Shown here in pieces: positions 46,234 through 55,000 of a stretch of 64,000 nt of DNA (positions within the stretch are counted from its first letter, which is position 1; each line of letters opens with the position of its first letter). Where the stretch lies: NCBI GenBank assembly GCA_017983495.1, contig JAGOBH010000010.1, forward strand, positions 26,129-90,128, written 5' to 3'. The translations under genes and the position numbers were made by a program. The DNA comes from Pyrinomonadaceae bacterium. Lineage in GTDB: Bacteria; Acidobacteriota; Blastocatellia; Pyrinomonadales; Pyrinomonadaceae. The notes under the pieces were generated by a model. That model had not been told where the DNA came from. It did not search any database and saw nothing but the letters and a program-made list of their open reading frames with translations.

Positions 46234-46497
46234 ATGAATCTAATCAAAATCATCTTAGCCGCGATCGCATTAGTTTTTATCGGAATGGCCGGACTCTGGG
46301 TTCTCGGCTTCTTGTCCACGATAATTTGGTACGTATTCTGGATCGGTCTGCTTGGAGCGGTCGGATACGGCGGATACAAACTCTTCTTGAAAGCGGAGGC
46401 TAAAGCGCTTCGCAGCGATCCGCATGCCGGACTCGGTTCGGGCTCAGAGATAAATATGTCCTGGGACGAATACGACAAAAAATACCTAAGAAAATAG
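46234..46497 (+). CDS. Small two-helix membrane protein of unknown function
   Basis: An 87-residue protein. GGAGG lies 8 nt before the ATG at 46234, which sets the start. Two hydrophobic segments (IILAAIALVFIGMAGLWVLG and IIWYVFWIGLLGAVGYGGY) are followed by a short charged tail (SWDEYDKKYLRK). No family is recognised. It is divergent from murE and upstream of tRNA-Leu. Confidence 0.72.
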   Translation: MNLIKIILAAIALVFIGMAGLWVLGFLSTIIWYVFWIGLLGAVGYGGYKLFLKAEAKALRSDPHAGLGSGSEINMSWDEYDKKYLRK

Positions 46498-46580
46498 CCG
46501 GCTAGACAATTTTCGCTCAATTCGGTAGATTCTACTTTGCCAATGAGACCGGCCGATATAGTGAAGCGGCTCTCAGGTAT

Positions 46581-46665
46581 GCCGAGGTGGCGAAATTGGC
46601 AGACGCACTAGACTTAGGATCTAGCGTCGAAAGACGTGCGAGTTCGAGTCTCGCCCTCGGCACCA
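46581..46665 (+). tRNA. tRNA-Leu (anticodon TAG), CCA encoded
   Basis: An 85-nt tRNA with a class II variable arm. The acceptor stem GCCGAGG pairs with CCTCGGC and is followed by ACCA. The anticodon stem CTAGA/TCTAG encloses the loop CTTAGGA, giving TAG, which reads CUA and related Leu codons. The T-arm is GCGAGTTCGAGTCTCGC. Confidence 0.95.
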
Positions 46666-46678
46666 TTTTTCGTTCTTT

Positions 46679-46798
46679 GTGGTCGGTTGTCAGTTGCCCA
46701 AAAAGGGTACTTGATGCCGGCCACTTGTTTTTTTGGTTATGGAGCTAATCGGACTTTAGCCAAAAACCGACAACTGCCAACTGACAACTGACCACTGC
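46679..46798. repeat. GGTCAGTTGTCAGTTG inverted-repeat element upstream of tig
   Basis: The left arm GTGGTCGGTTGTCAGTTGCC and the right arm, built on CAACTGACAACTGACCAC, are inverted copies about 70 bp apart. The element ends about 20 bp before the trigger-factor start, so it occupies the place of the promoter region. Related repeats occur near 1.3, 49.0 and 60.1 kb. Confidence 0.85.
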
Positions 46799-46819
46799 TT
46801 TGCTATCCTTTTCCTGTAA

Positions 46820-48226
46820 ATGAAAAGCGAATTAAAGGAAATTTCACCTTCACAACGAGAGATACATTTGGAGATCGATGCCGAGTCGATCAAGGTCGCA
46901 TACGGCAAGGTCAGCCAGAAATATGCCAAACGGGCCAGCGTGCCTGGATTCCGCAAAGGATATGCTCCGGTAGATGTTGTCCGCATGCGGTTCAAGGAAG
47001 AGATCAAGAGCGAAGTGCTCCAGGAGATCGTTCCTAACATGGTTGCGGCCGCGATCCAGGAGCATGGGCTCCAGCCGCTGTCCGAGCCTAACCTGCACCT
47101 TGAGGATGCTGAAAACGTTAAGGTCAACGGATCGGCTCCGATCTCATTGCACGTTCATGTCGAGGTGATGCCCGAGATCCCGGCCCCGAAATATAAGGGC
47201 ATCGAAGTCACCAAGCGTATCAAACCCGTTTCGGACGACGAGGTCGAAAAACTGATCAATGAACGGCTCCAAAAGGAAGCAGCTTTGATCCCGGTCGAGG
47301 GCCGCAAGTCCAAACTGGGGGACACAGTGATCGCCGACCTCGAGGGTATATTTGAAGACGATCCCGACGGCCAACCGATCACTGCTACTGACCTCGAGAT
47401 CGTTTTGGGCGACGAGGTGATCGATGCCGCATTTACCCATAATCTCGTCGGCGTCAAAGCGGACGAGGAAAAAGATTTCACCGTTACCTACGCTGCCGAC
47501 TTTTCATCCGAAGCGTTGGCAGGTAAGACGGTTAATTACAAAGCCAAGGTCAAGTCCGTCAGCCAGACCGAGGTGCCGGAGCTTAACGACGCCTGGGCGA
47601 AGAGTCTTGACGAGGGTTATAAATCGCTGGCCGATCTTCGCAAAAAGCTGAAAGCGGACCTCGAAACGTATGCCGAGGCTGATGCCGATGCTCGTGTTCG
47701 GAACGAAGCCGTCGCCAAGATGATCGAGGATAACGCCTTCGAGGTGCCGAATTCATTGATCGAAAATCAGGCTCGCAACCTGCTTAACAATTTTGCTCAG
47801 GACATGCAGCAACGCGGTATCGATTTGAACAAGATCGAGAGCCAGTTCATCGAGATGGCGTACAGCAACATGCGTACGCAGGGTGAACGCGATGTTCGCG
47901 GTGCGTTGCTGCTCGACAAGGTTGCCGAGATCGAAAACGTCGAGGTAGCCGAATCGGAAGTTGACGAAGAGATCGGTAAACTTGCCGAATACTACCGTGC
48001 GTCACCCGAAGAGATCCGTGAATCGCTCGAAAAACAGGGCGGCGGCGTCGAGAATATTCGCAATAACCTCAAGACACGCAAGTCGATCGAGGCCGTGGTC
48101 GCTAAGGCAAAGGTCACGAATGGCGAGTGGATAGACGAGAACGCGATCCAGCCGGAAGCTGACGAGAAGCCTAAAAAAGCGGCGAAAAAGAAAGAGCCGG
48201 CGAAGAAGGCGGCAAAGAAAGCGTGA
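46820..48226 (+). CDS. tig: Trigger factor Tig
   Basis: A 468-residue ribosome-bound chaperone and prolyl isomerase. The ribosome-binding region (PGFRKGYAPVDVVRMRFKEE, with the signature GFRKG) is at residues 40-44. The PPIase domain is in the middle (GDTVIADLEGIFEDD), and a helical chaperone region forms the C-terminus. It ends in a long Lys/Ala tail (KKAAKKKEPAKKAAKKA) that standard trigger factors lack. It opens the proteostasis series tig-clpP-clpX-lon. Confidence 0.96.
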   Translation: MKSELKEISPSQREIHLEIDAESIKVAYGKVSQKYAKRASVPGFRKGYAPVDVVRMRFKEEIKSEVLQEIVPNMVAAAIQEHGLQPLSEPNLHLEDAENVKVNGSAPISLHVHVEVMPEIPAPKYKGIEVTKRIKPVSDDEVEKLINERLQKEAALIPVEGRKSKLGDTVIADLEGIFEDDPDGQPITATDLEIVLGDEVIDAAFTHNLVGVKADEEKDFTVTYAADFSSEALAGKTVNYKAKVKSVSQTEVPELNDAWAKSLDEGYKSLADLRKKLKADLETYAEADADARVRNEAVAKMIEDNAFEVPNSLIENQARNLLNNFAQDMQQRGIDLNKIESQFIEMAYSNMRTQGERDVRGALLLDKVAEIENVEVAESEVDEEIGKLAEYYRASPEEIRESLEKQGGGVENIRNNLKTRKSIEAVVAKAKVTNGEWIDENAIQPEADEKPKKAAKKKEPAKKAAKKA

Positions 48227-48443
48227 TCGTTCGTTGATGGTCGGTGGTTAGTCGCATAGAACCATAAGTGGATTCTACCTAGCAACGAACCACCAGCCTC
48301 GAATGACGAACAAAATTGCTTGCAATTTCGTTGAAAAGTTGTAAAATCGAAAGCCGAGACGGGCAATCATCGTATTTTCAACACTTTACTAGCGTTTATT
48401 TCATCCAATACCTAAAGTAATTTCAAAGATCGAAGGGAAATAT

Positions 48444-49031
48444 ATGGCATTAGTACCAATGGTTGTCGAGCAAACGTCGCGGGGCGAGCGAGCTTTCGAC
48501 ATTTATTCTCGCCTACTTAAGGACAGCATCATCTTCATCGGCACGCCGATCGATGACCAGATAGCTAACCTTATCGTCGCCCAGCTCCTGTTTCTCGAAG
48601 CCGAGGATCCGGAACGCGACATCAATCTGTATATCAACAGCCCGGGCGGCTCGATCACCGCCGGCATGGCCATCTATGACACGATGCAGTTCATCAAAAA
48701 CGATGTAACGACGATCTGTGTCGGCCAGTGTGCGTCGATGGGAGCGTTGCTCCTATGTGCCGGTGCACCGAAAAAGAGATTCTCGTTGCCGAATGCACGT
48801 GTTCTGATCCACCAGCCGTCAGGCGGTGCTTCAGGACAGGCAACGGACGTTCGCCTGATGGCCGAAGAGATCATCCGTATGCGTACGCTGACCTCGACGA
48901 TCATTGCACGTCATACGGGCCAGAATTTCGACCAGGTCGAACTCGACGTCGAACGCGATCGTATCCTGACGCCGATACAGGCTAAGGAATACGGTCTGAT
49001 CGACGAAGTTATCGAACACCGCGAAAAATAG
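48444..49031 (+). CDS. clpP: ATP-dependent Clp protease proteolytic subunit ClpP
   Basis: A 195-residue serine protease subunit. The triad is Ser98 in [11 protein letters not shown], His123 in VLIHQPSGG and Asp near 172 in [28 protein letters not shown] is the family signature. It degrades unfolded proteins with ClpX, encoded 71 bp downstream. GAAGGGAAAT precedes the ATG. Confidence 0.97.
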   Translation: MALVPMVVEQTSRGERAFDIYSRLLKDSIIFIGTPIDDQIANLIVAQLLFLEAEDPERDINLYINSPGGSITAGMAIYDTMQFIKNDVTTICVGQCASMGALLLCAGAPKKRFSLPNARVLIHQPSGGASGQATDVRLMAEEIIRMRTLTSTIIARHTGQNFDQVELDVERDRILTPIQAKEYGLIDEVIEHREK

Positions 49032-49080
49032 TGGTCAGTGGCCAGTGGTCAGTGGTCAGAAGAGCAACCGACCACTGACT
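49031..49080. repeat. GGTCAGTGGTCAGT repeat in the clpP-clpX gap
   Basis: Repeated GTGGTCAGTG words followed by the inverted ACCGACCACTGACT. They could form a hairpin in the clpP-clpX transcript. This is the same family as the elements before tig and glgA. Confidence 0.75.
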
Positions 49081-49102
49081 AGGAACAACTAACAAAACGC
49101 CT

Positions 49103-50347
49103 ATGAGCCAATTTCGACGTCCAGAAGAGCTTCTTACTTGTTCGTTTTGCGGTAAATCGCAAAATGACGTTCGCAAACTTATCGCCGGACCCGGCGTTTA
49201 TATCTGCAACGAATGCATTGGCATCTGTAACGAGATCATTAATGACGACGAACAGACGGCGTCGACCGCTGTCCGAACGGCTCTGCCCAAGCCGCAGGAG
49301 ATCAAGGGTTACCTTGACGAATACGTGATCGGGCAGGACGAGTCTAAAAAACGTCTTTCGGTGGCCGTATACCAGCACTACAAACGGCTCGAGCTTGCCA
49401 AACGCCGCAGCGATATCGAGCTGCAAAAATCGAACATCCTGCTGATCGGTCCGACCGGAACCGGCAAGACGCTGCTTGCTCAGACGCTTGCACGTGTTTT
49501 GAGCGTTCCGTTCTGCATCGTCGACGCGACCAGCCTGACCGAGGCGGGATACGTCGGCGAAGACGTCGAGAATATTCTGCTCCGCTTGCTGCAATCGGCC
49601 GGCGGCGACATCGAAAAGGCCCAGCAGGGAATCATCTATATCGACGAGATCGACAAGATCTGCCGCAAGGACGATAATCCGTCGATCACGCGTGACGTTT
49701 CCGGCGAAGGCGTTCAGCAGGCTCTCCTCAAGATCCTCGAAGGAACGGTTGCCAATATCCCGTCGGGCGGCGGCCGCAAGCATCCGCAGCAGGATTTCCA
49801 GCAGCTTGATACGACAAATATTCTGTTCATCTGCGGCGGTGCGTTCATCGGGCTCGAAAAGGTCGTTGAAAAACGTTTCCGCAACAAATCGCTGGGTTTC
49901 CAGGCCGATATCAAGACCAACAAACAGCGTCACGACGATTCGATCAACAAGCTCGAACCCGAAGATCTGATCCATTACGGATTGATCCCCGAGTTCGTTG
50001 GCCGTCTTCCGGTCATAGGCACGCTTCGCGAGCTGGATGAGGCCGCATTAGTCAAGATCCTGACCGAACCCAAGAACGCTTTGATCAAGCAGTACCAGAA
50101 GAAGTTCGAGTTCGACAATATCGGGCTCAAGTTCACCGACGGAGCTCTATCGGCGATCGCCCAGGAAGCTCACAAACGCAAGGTCGGTGCCCGTGGGCTG
50201 ATGATGATACTCGAAGAGATCCTGCTCGAATCGATGTACCACCTGCCGTCCGAGAAAAAGGTCAAGGACATCGTCGTAACCCGCGAGATGATCGAACGCA
50301 AAGTCCCCGTCTTTGAGATCATGACCCGATCGGAGGAAGCTGCGTAG
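49103..50347 (+). CDS. clpX: ATP-dependent Clp protease ATP-binding subunit ClpX
   Basis: A 414-residue AAA+ unfoldase. The N-terminal zinc-binding domain has CSFCGKSQ and CNECIGIC. Walker A is [12 protein letters not shown] near residue 116, Walker B is [10 protein letters not shown], and the pore loop is GYVGED. It delivers substrates to ClpP. A strong terminator follows. In many bacteria lon is the next gene, but here it is 4.6 kb away. Confidence 0.97.
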   Translation: MSQFRRPEELLTCSFCGKSQNDVRKLIAGPGVYICNECIGICNEIINDDEQTASTAVRTALPKPQEIKGYLDEYVIGQDESKKRLSVAVYQHYKRLELAKRRSDIELQKSNILLIGPTGTGKTLLAQTLARVLSVPFCIVDATSLTEAGYVGEDVENILLRLLQSAGGDIEKAQQGIIYIDEIDKICRKDDNPSITRDVSGEGVQQALLKILEGTVANIPSGGGRKHPQQDFQQLDTTNILFICGGAFIGLEKVVEKRFRNKSLGFQADIKTNKQRHDDSINKLEPEDLIHYGLIPEFVGRLPVIGTLRELDEAALVKILTEPKNALIKQYQKKFEFDNIGLKFTDGALSAIAQEAHKRKVGARGLMMILEEILLESMYHLPSEKKVKDIVVTREMIERKVPVFEIMTRSEEAA

Positions 50348-50419
50348 CAGCCTGCTCTTACCGAAACGACCTAACAAATATTCCGGAAAACTTGCTTTCC
50401 TTGAGACTGCAATTTGAGC

Positions 50420-50450
50420 AATGCCGATGTGGAGATCACATCGGCATTTT
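50420..50450 (+). terminator. Rho-independent terminator after clpX
   Basis: AATGCCGATGT pairs with ACATCGGCATT around a 7-nt loop, followed by TTTT. It ends the tig-clpP-clpX unit before the repeat-rich block. Confidence 0.92.
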
Positions 50451-50466
50451 GCCGTTTGTCCCACGA

Positions 50467-50750
50467 TTTCCGACTATTTCCCACTATTTCCGACTAAGTA
50501 GGAATATTTAATAATGCGGATCGTTGTTAACATTTGTTCTATCAACACTTTACGCATCTGGGACAGATAACTTAGGTTAGTTGGGACAGGCTAAACGTTC
50601 TGATGTCTGGATTTACGCCAACTGTCCCACTGTCCCACCGTTTTTTCAAATTTTTTTCGCGTTTCCGGCGCGTCGATGTATCGTCCTGTTCGGTCTGGTT
50701 GTCAAAGATCAAGTCCTGTAACAAGTATTGTATCATCAGTGTCAACTGTG
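50467..50750. repeat. Long dispersed repeat R1, copy 2
   Basis: The second copy of the repeat at 1412-1693, of nearly the same length, collinear, and mostly identical. It starts about 17 bp after the clpX terminator. The gene-free interval 50451-51334 consists of this repeat, the inverted repeat at 50815, three perfect short palindromes (50960-50974, 51014-51031, 51069-51085) and repeat E. Confidence 0.85.
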
Positions 50751-50814
50751 GCGATGGGTTAGATCTTGAGCATCAGGGATGTCTTAGAACAAAAATGCTA
50801 TCTGATCTCAGTCG

Positions 50815-50916
50815 ATATTTGGCCGCAGATTACACGGATGATGCGGATCTTCAACAGATCTAATTAGGATTATCTGCGTCTATCCGTTTTTTCTGCGTTA
50901 TCTGCGGTCAAAATAT
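50815..50916. repeat. Inverted repeat with CCGCAGAT ends
   Basis: TTTGGCCGCAGAT at the left and ATCTGCGGTCAAA at the right are inverted copies with one mismatch, enclosing about 75 bp. This looks like a small non-coding hairpin element. Similar words (CCGCAGATCA, CGCAGATAA) occur near 34895-34925, probably a decayed copy. Confidence 0.7.
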
Positions 50917-51140
50917 TCGTTTGTCCACGAACTTAGGATCTTTCCGACCACGTCGAACCGACGCCGGCGGCGTCGAATGTTTATAGGATGCGATGCAGGA
51001 TAAAGAGAACATACGACCCCGGCCGGGGTCGAACGTTATCGGGCGGTGATCGATGTTCTATAAACGTGCGATCCCTCAGGGATCGAAGACAACGCCAACT
51101 CCTTGACATCGGCCCATATCGGGCGGAAACTACCGATGTT

Positions 51141-51290
51141 ATGCCCAACGCCTCCCAGCGATATTCAGCAGACACGATCATCTCTAACCGCGCCGTGACG
51201 GGCGAACGGGCATTTGACGAATTTTCAAGAACACTGAACGGTCAGCCTCCGGGCAGAGAATTGCAAGAGAGCATTCCTGACCCTGTTCTT
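51141..51290 (+). repeat. Repeat E, copy 1 (150 bp)
   Basis: One of three collinear copies (also 52875 and 53907), aligned without gaps; by hand I count about 17 differences between copies 1 and 3. All three keep an open frame reading like MPNASQRYSADTIISNRAV. Copy 1 stops 18 bp before the first exported gene, while copies 2 and 3 run in frame into the second and third. Confidence 0.85.
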
Positions 51291-51334
51291 CTTTTGACTA
51301 CAAAGTACAATTTTTAATTTGAGAGAGGCAAAGC

Positions 51335-52363
51335 ATGAAATCATATCTTGTCTATTCAAAGGTCGTGCGATTGACGCAAATTATCGTTCTCACTGTGACG
51401 ACGCTCACATTTTACAGTTCCGCATTTTCGAATCAAATTTCATTTTCTCGTGTCGCCCCGATGCCTAACGGTTGCGCAGTTGTTTACGGGAATCTCGGTC
51501 TGGGTAGTTCTGATTTTTTATTGAAACAGTGCACCTCGTCATGGAAGGTGATCAAGACGTTCGATATCGGCCACATCAGTCAGTTGCAGTTCGTTTCGAA
51601 CGATACTGCATGGGGAATATCAGGTACTAAACTGATCAAGCTCAAGTTGCGAAAGAACAATGCCACATTTGAGATAATCCAACCAAAGGTAATAGAAATT
51701 GGACTTGATGACCTATATTTTGCCAATGCAAACGTCGGTTGGGCGTGCGGACGAAATGGCACTATTTTGAAAACTACTGACGCCGGAAGATCCTGGCGAT
51801 TGACCGAGACGAATATTGGCCATGATCTTAGCGAAATTCGCTTCAATAGACGTGGATTTGGTTGGAGTACTTGGAAACCGAAAGTGAGCCAAAGTGGCAA
51901 CTCTGGTTTCATCATCTCTGAGGATTGGGGCCGAACTTGGAAAGAGGGCACGTCCGCCTCATTGCCCAGGTTTTCGACAGCATTCTTCTCAAGCATATTT
52001 CACGGTTGCGCCATCGTCAGTCGGACAGAATTATCGTGCACCTTCGACGGAAAGAAATGGCGAGACATAGAGCTTAATGCCGAAAATCGAGCGGCTTTGT
52101 ATTTGATGAATTCAAGAATTGGTTGGTCAGTTGGTTCCTCCATAATTCAGACTATGGACGGCGGAAAAACTTGGACATACTCATTACAACATCCGAATGA
52201 AACAACCAGAGCTTATCAAGGTCTTTTTTTGAGTGGAGTTATCTTCACGACTAAAAATGATGGCTGGGCGTGGGGATTGACTTCAGTTTTCAGAACTTAC
52301 GATCAAGGAAGATCTTGGTCCAAGGTCTCGGAGAAGTGGCTCGGTGAAATGTCCAAATTATAA
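51335..52363 (+). CDS. Exported protein with Asp-box (BNR/YCF48-like) repeats
   Basis: A 342-residue protein with a signal peptide (LTQIIVLTVTTLTFYSSAFS). It has at least four Asp-box motifs of the form S/T-x-D-x-G-x-x-W: TTDAGRSW, SEDWGRTW, TMDGGKTW and TYDQGRSW. Short aromatic strands (GWACGRNG, GWSVGSS, GWAWG) lie between them. The whole predicts a beta-propeller like YCF48 or sialidase-type proteins, without obvious catalytic residues. GAGAGG precedes the ATG. It is the first of three exported orphans in the repeat array between clpX and lon. Confidence 0.82.
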   Translation: MKSYLVYSKVVRLTQIIVLTVTTLTFYSSAFSNQISFSRVAPMPNGCAVVYGNLGLGSSDFLLKQCTSSWKVIKTFDIGHISQLQFVSNDTAWGISGTKLIKLKLRKNNATFEIIQPKVIEIGLDDLYFANANVGWACGRNGTILKTTDAGRSWRLTETNIGHDLSEIRFNRRGFGWSTWKPKVSQSGNSGFIISEDWGRTWKEGTSASLPRFSTAFFSSIFHGCAIVSRTELSCTFDGKKWRDIELNAENRAALYLMNSRIGWSVGSSIIQTMDGGKTWTYSLQHPNETTRAYQGLFLSGVIFTTKNDGWAWGLTSVFRTYDQGRSWSKVSEKWLGEMSKL

Positions 52364-52390
52364 ATAAAACTGTCGGACGCTACTGATGAG

Positions 52391-52495
52391 ATAAAGACGG
52401 TTTCCAGTGGCATCGGGTTAGGATCGGTGTTGACAGACAAGGAACTCGCTCATCGACAGCCGAGACCGTCATTACTTTGCACATTGGAGTTGATC
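52391..52495 (+). repeat. Repeat D, copy 1 (105 bp)
   Basis: Begins ATAAAGACGGTTTC and ends near TGGAGTTGATC. It aligns without gaps to 54639-54743. The two copies lie in the same direction on either side of a 2.1-kb block that holds the second and third exported genes. Confidence 0.8.
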
Positions 52496-52659
52496 GTCGA
52501 TCGTTGTTCGTTGTCCGTGGATGGAGAATCGTAAATCGGGAATCGCAAATTGGAAATATAAGAACCTACCGCGAAACGGGCGTAAGGAACTAAATAGAGG
52601 GGTTGAGCAGACGTTCGCCTCTCTTTCGTTTCTCTTGACGTTGTTTCGCGGTTTAGAAG

Positions 52660-53024
52660 CGAATCGTTCGGGAAGCTCTGTCGCCCGCTCTCGCGGGCTC
52701 CTTGGGGCTTGGGGGCGACTGACGGCGAGGCGTAGCCGTCGCCGCTCTGCGATAAGGGCATAGCCCGTCCGGCAGATCACGGTTTGCGGTTCACGAACAA
52801 CGATCCACGAACAACGATCAACGAACGCAAAATTTATTGACATCGATAACGTACTCTTCCACAATAGCCACATCATGCCATACGCCTCCCAGCGATATTC
52901 AGCAGACACGACCATCTCTAACCGCGCGGCATTGGGAGACGCGGCATTTGAAGGTTTTTCAAGAACACTGAATGGTCAGGCTCTGAGCACAGAATCGCAA
53001 TTTTGCATCTCTGACCCCGTCCTT
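52660..53024 (+). repeat. Extended repeat E, copy 2
   Basis: The 150-bp core starts at the ATG at 52875. About 200 bp upstream is also shared with copy 3: CGCTCTCGCGGG, AAGGGCATAGCCC, a stretch of 14-bp CGAACAACGATC-type units, and the TTATTGACATCGATAACG block. Together they make a repeat of about 350 bp. The interval 52364-53036 holds only repeats D and E and degenerate sequence; no gene is seen. Confidence 0.8.
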
Positions 53025-53036
53025 GCAACTGAGGTT

Positions 53037-53552
53037 ATGATTGCAATGATAGGAAGAATCGGCTTGTTTTTTCTCTTATTAACTTCGTGCTACTCGTTTG
53101 GCTGCGATAGCTCAAGAAACAGGAGGGAAATACTTTCTGTGGTTGAACAACGCGATAATGGTTTCAATATCAAGATCACAGCGTATCGAGAAGAGTCGTA
53201 TTTTGCTCACATACTGGACGGAGCAAATTACGAATTCGAGTCGAAAAATCAAGGTGATCCAAATTGGAAAGTGTTTATGTCGGTTCATCATGATGATGGC
53301 CTAGATCTTAGCGACAAGAATATTCGTTTCTTCGGCCCGTTATGCGCGTTCACTTTCATTTCAGATAAGTATGCCGTCACTCTAGATGCTGGCAGACACT
53401 GGACGACTGGAAGAATTTTACGCGACGATCGTAGTTGCTTGATTGATCATATTAGCTTTCAAGACGATGGAACCGGGCAACTATTTTTGAATTGCAGCAA
53501 CCGGATTCAGGTTCGACGAGTCTCGAATTTTGGACTTGAAATTACCGATTAG
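53037..53552 (+). CDS. Exported or lipid-anchored protein with one Asp-box-like motif
   Basis: A 171-residue protein. The N-terminus MIAMIGRIGLFFLLLTSCYS is a signal peptide with a possible lipobox (LLTSC). An Asp-box-like motif TLDAGRHW lies near residue 120, and HISFQDDGTGQLFLNC near the end suggests a short, perhaps truncated, beta-propeller relative of the gene at 51335. TGAGG precedes the ATG at 53037. The frame is open further upstream through repeat E, so a longer product from 52875 is possible but would bury the signal peptide. Confidence 0.68.
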   Translation: MIAMIGRIGLFFLLLTSCYSFGCDSSRNRREILSVVEQRDNGFNIKITAYREESYFAHILDGANYEFESKNQGDPNWKVFMSVHHDDGLDLSDKNIRFFGPLCAFTFISDKYAVTLDAGRHWTTGRILRDDRSCLIDHISFQDDGTGQLFLNCSNRIQVRRVSNFGLEITD

Positions 53553-53636
53553 CCTGAGGGGGAACGGGGTCTGGCCTGCTTTTCTGCGATTCTTCGAAAC
53601 ATCACGCCCATGTCTAAGGGCTTTTTGGGGGAGAAT

Positions 53637-53717
53637 GGCGGAAACGCGAGTGTGAACGAGCGTGCCGAGTTGAATGATCACGACGTTGGCACGCTCCTTA
53701 ACAGTCGCGTTTCCGCC
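53637..53717. repeat. Long bipartite hairpin after the second exported gene
   Basis: A perfect 13-bp outer stem (GGCGGAAACGCGA at 53637, complement at 53705) encloses a perfect 9-bp inner stem (GAGCGTGCC at 53658, complement at 53688). It lies 84 bp after the stop and just before repeat E copy 3. No T tract follows, so it is not a standard terminator. Confidence 0.8.
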
Positions 53718-54056
53718 CGCTCTCGCGGGATCCTTGGGCGTTCGGTGGGCACGGTCGGCGAGGCAAGCCATCGCCGCTCTGCAATAAGGGCATAGCCCAT
53801 CCGGCAGATCACGGTTCGCGGTCCACCAACAACGATCAACGAACAACGATCCAGGAACGCAAAATTTATTGACATCGATAACGATCTCTTCCACAATAGC
53901 CTCATCATGCCCGACGCCTCCCAGCGATATTCAGCAGACACGACCATCTCAAACCGCGCCTTGACGGGCGAACGGGCATTTGACGGTTTTTCAAGAACAC
54001 TGAATGGTCAGGCTCCGGGCAGAGAATCGCAATTTCGCATGCCTGACCCCATCCTT
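53690..54056 (+). repeat. Extended repeat E, copy 3
   Basis: Collinear with copy 2, including the CGCTCTCGCGGG and AAGGGCATAGCCC blocks, the CGAACAACGATC-type units, the TTATTGACATCGATAACG block and the 150-bp core from 53907. The frame continues into the third exported gene. Confidence 0.8.
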
Positions 54057-54482
54057 CATTGTCGCGCCAAGATTCCGAGATTGTTTGGCATTCTCGTGGT
54101 TATATTTGGATTGGGCGGCAGTGTGCTTAGCCAATCCATGCCCAACACCACTCCCGTTCCTTGGTGGCTGAATCAGCCCGACTCCCCGCTGCAGATTACC
54201 TTGTCACCCAAAAGGGATCGACTTCTTATCTCTAACATATCAAATCGAAACGTAGACGGTTTTCGGTTGGGATGCGCAACGACAATACGTTCGCGAATGA
54301 AGATAAGAAAGAAGTTTTCTTGGAAAGCGTCGGGTTCTTTACGAGCGGCCTCGGATGGCACTTACCCTTTTGAATCGCTTGACGATAGGTACAACGAGGC
54401 TGACGTATGTCGCGGCGGAAAGTTGATAGTGGTTGGTGTAAGATTTGATGACGGATCATCGTTTCGTTTCAGTTCACACTAA
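54039..54482 (+). CDS. Exported protein of unknown function
   Basis: A 147-residue protein if it starts at the ATG at 54039. A signal-peptide-like stretch follows (RLFGILVVIFGLGGSVLSQS), then a small beta-rich domain with two cysteines (LGCATT, DVCRGG). No family is recognised. The only upstream ATG is that of repeat E at 53907, in frame, which would add 44 residues. It is the last of the three exported genes in the array. Confidence 0.6.
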   Translation: MPDPILHCRAKIPRLFGILVVIFGLGGSVLSQSMPNTTPVPWWLNQPDSPLQITLSPKRDRLLISNISNRNVDGFRLGCATTIRSRMKIRKKFSWKASGSLRAASDGTYPFESLDDRYNEADVCRGGKLIVVGVRFDDGSSFRFSSH

Positions 54483-54638
54483 ACGACTGTGGCCGAACCT
54501 GCTTTCTAGCGATTCTCGCCCGTGATTGTTCCGCTGGGGTTATAGTTATATTTTACAGCGATCTAGAGAGACCAATGCTCGACGAATACCACGGCGTTGC
54601 CAACGCGATGGGAGCAATCGGAGTCCATGCTCGATGTT

Positions 54639-54743
54639 ATAAAGACGGTTTCTCGAGGGGTCGGGTTTGGATCGGTGTCGACGGACAAGGAAATCGCTTA
54701 TTGACGGCAGAAACCGTTGTGCCATCGCATATCGGAGTTGATC
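54639..54743 (+). repeat. Repeat D, copy 2 (105 bp)
   Basis: A direct copy of 52391-52495 lying after the third exported gene. The remaining gene-free sequence 54483-55000 shows no other clear feature. It must contain the lon promoter, but I find no convincing -35/-10 pair. Confidence 0.8.
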
Positions 54744-55000
54744 TGCATCCGCACCGGCACGCGTAGGTACACTTCTCCAGACAATTTACATCCCACCACC
54801 GCGCTCATAGATATTTTTCGCTGGTTTGTAAAATCCCGGCCTGATTCGGCCTTTATAGTGAGCATAATTCACGAGTTGAAAATATGGCTGTTTGGGCGGG
54901 GTTGCTGTTGCTTTTGGGCGGTGATTTTGCGTAAATAGTATTAATCCTTTAAGACAAGCGAGACACGTATACATCCAGTCGAGGTTTTTCCCCTAAGAGT

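Noticed and set aside
52472..53947. Reverse-strand ORFs starting VVSAEYRWEA in the repeat-E copies
   Set aside because: They are confined to repeat DNA and diverge at once outside it; no ribosome-binding site or known domain supports them.
54575..54766. 63-aa ORF over repeat D copy 2
   Set aside because: Its frame is not kept in copy 1 and it lacks a ribosome-binding site or recognisable features.
50451..55000. Integron cassette array
   Set aside because: The layout is similar, but there is no intI and repeats E and D do not show attC features that I can recognise.
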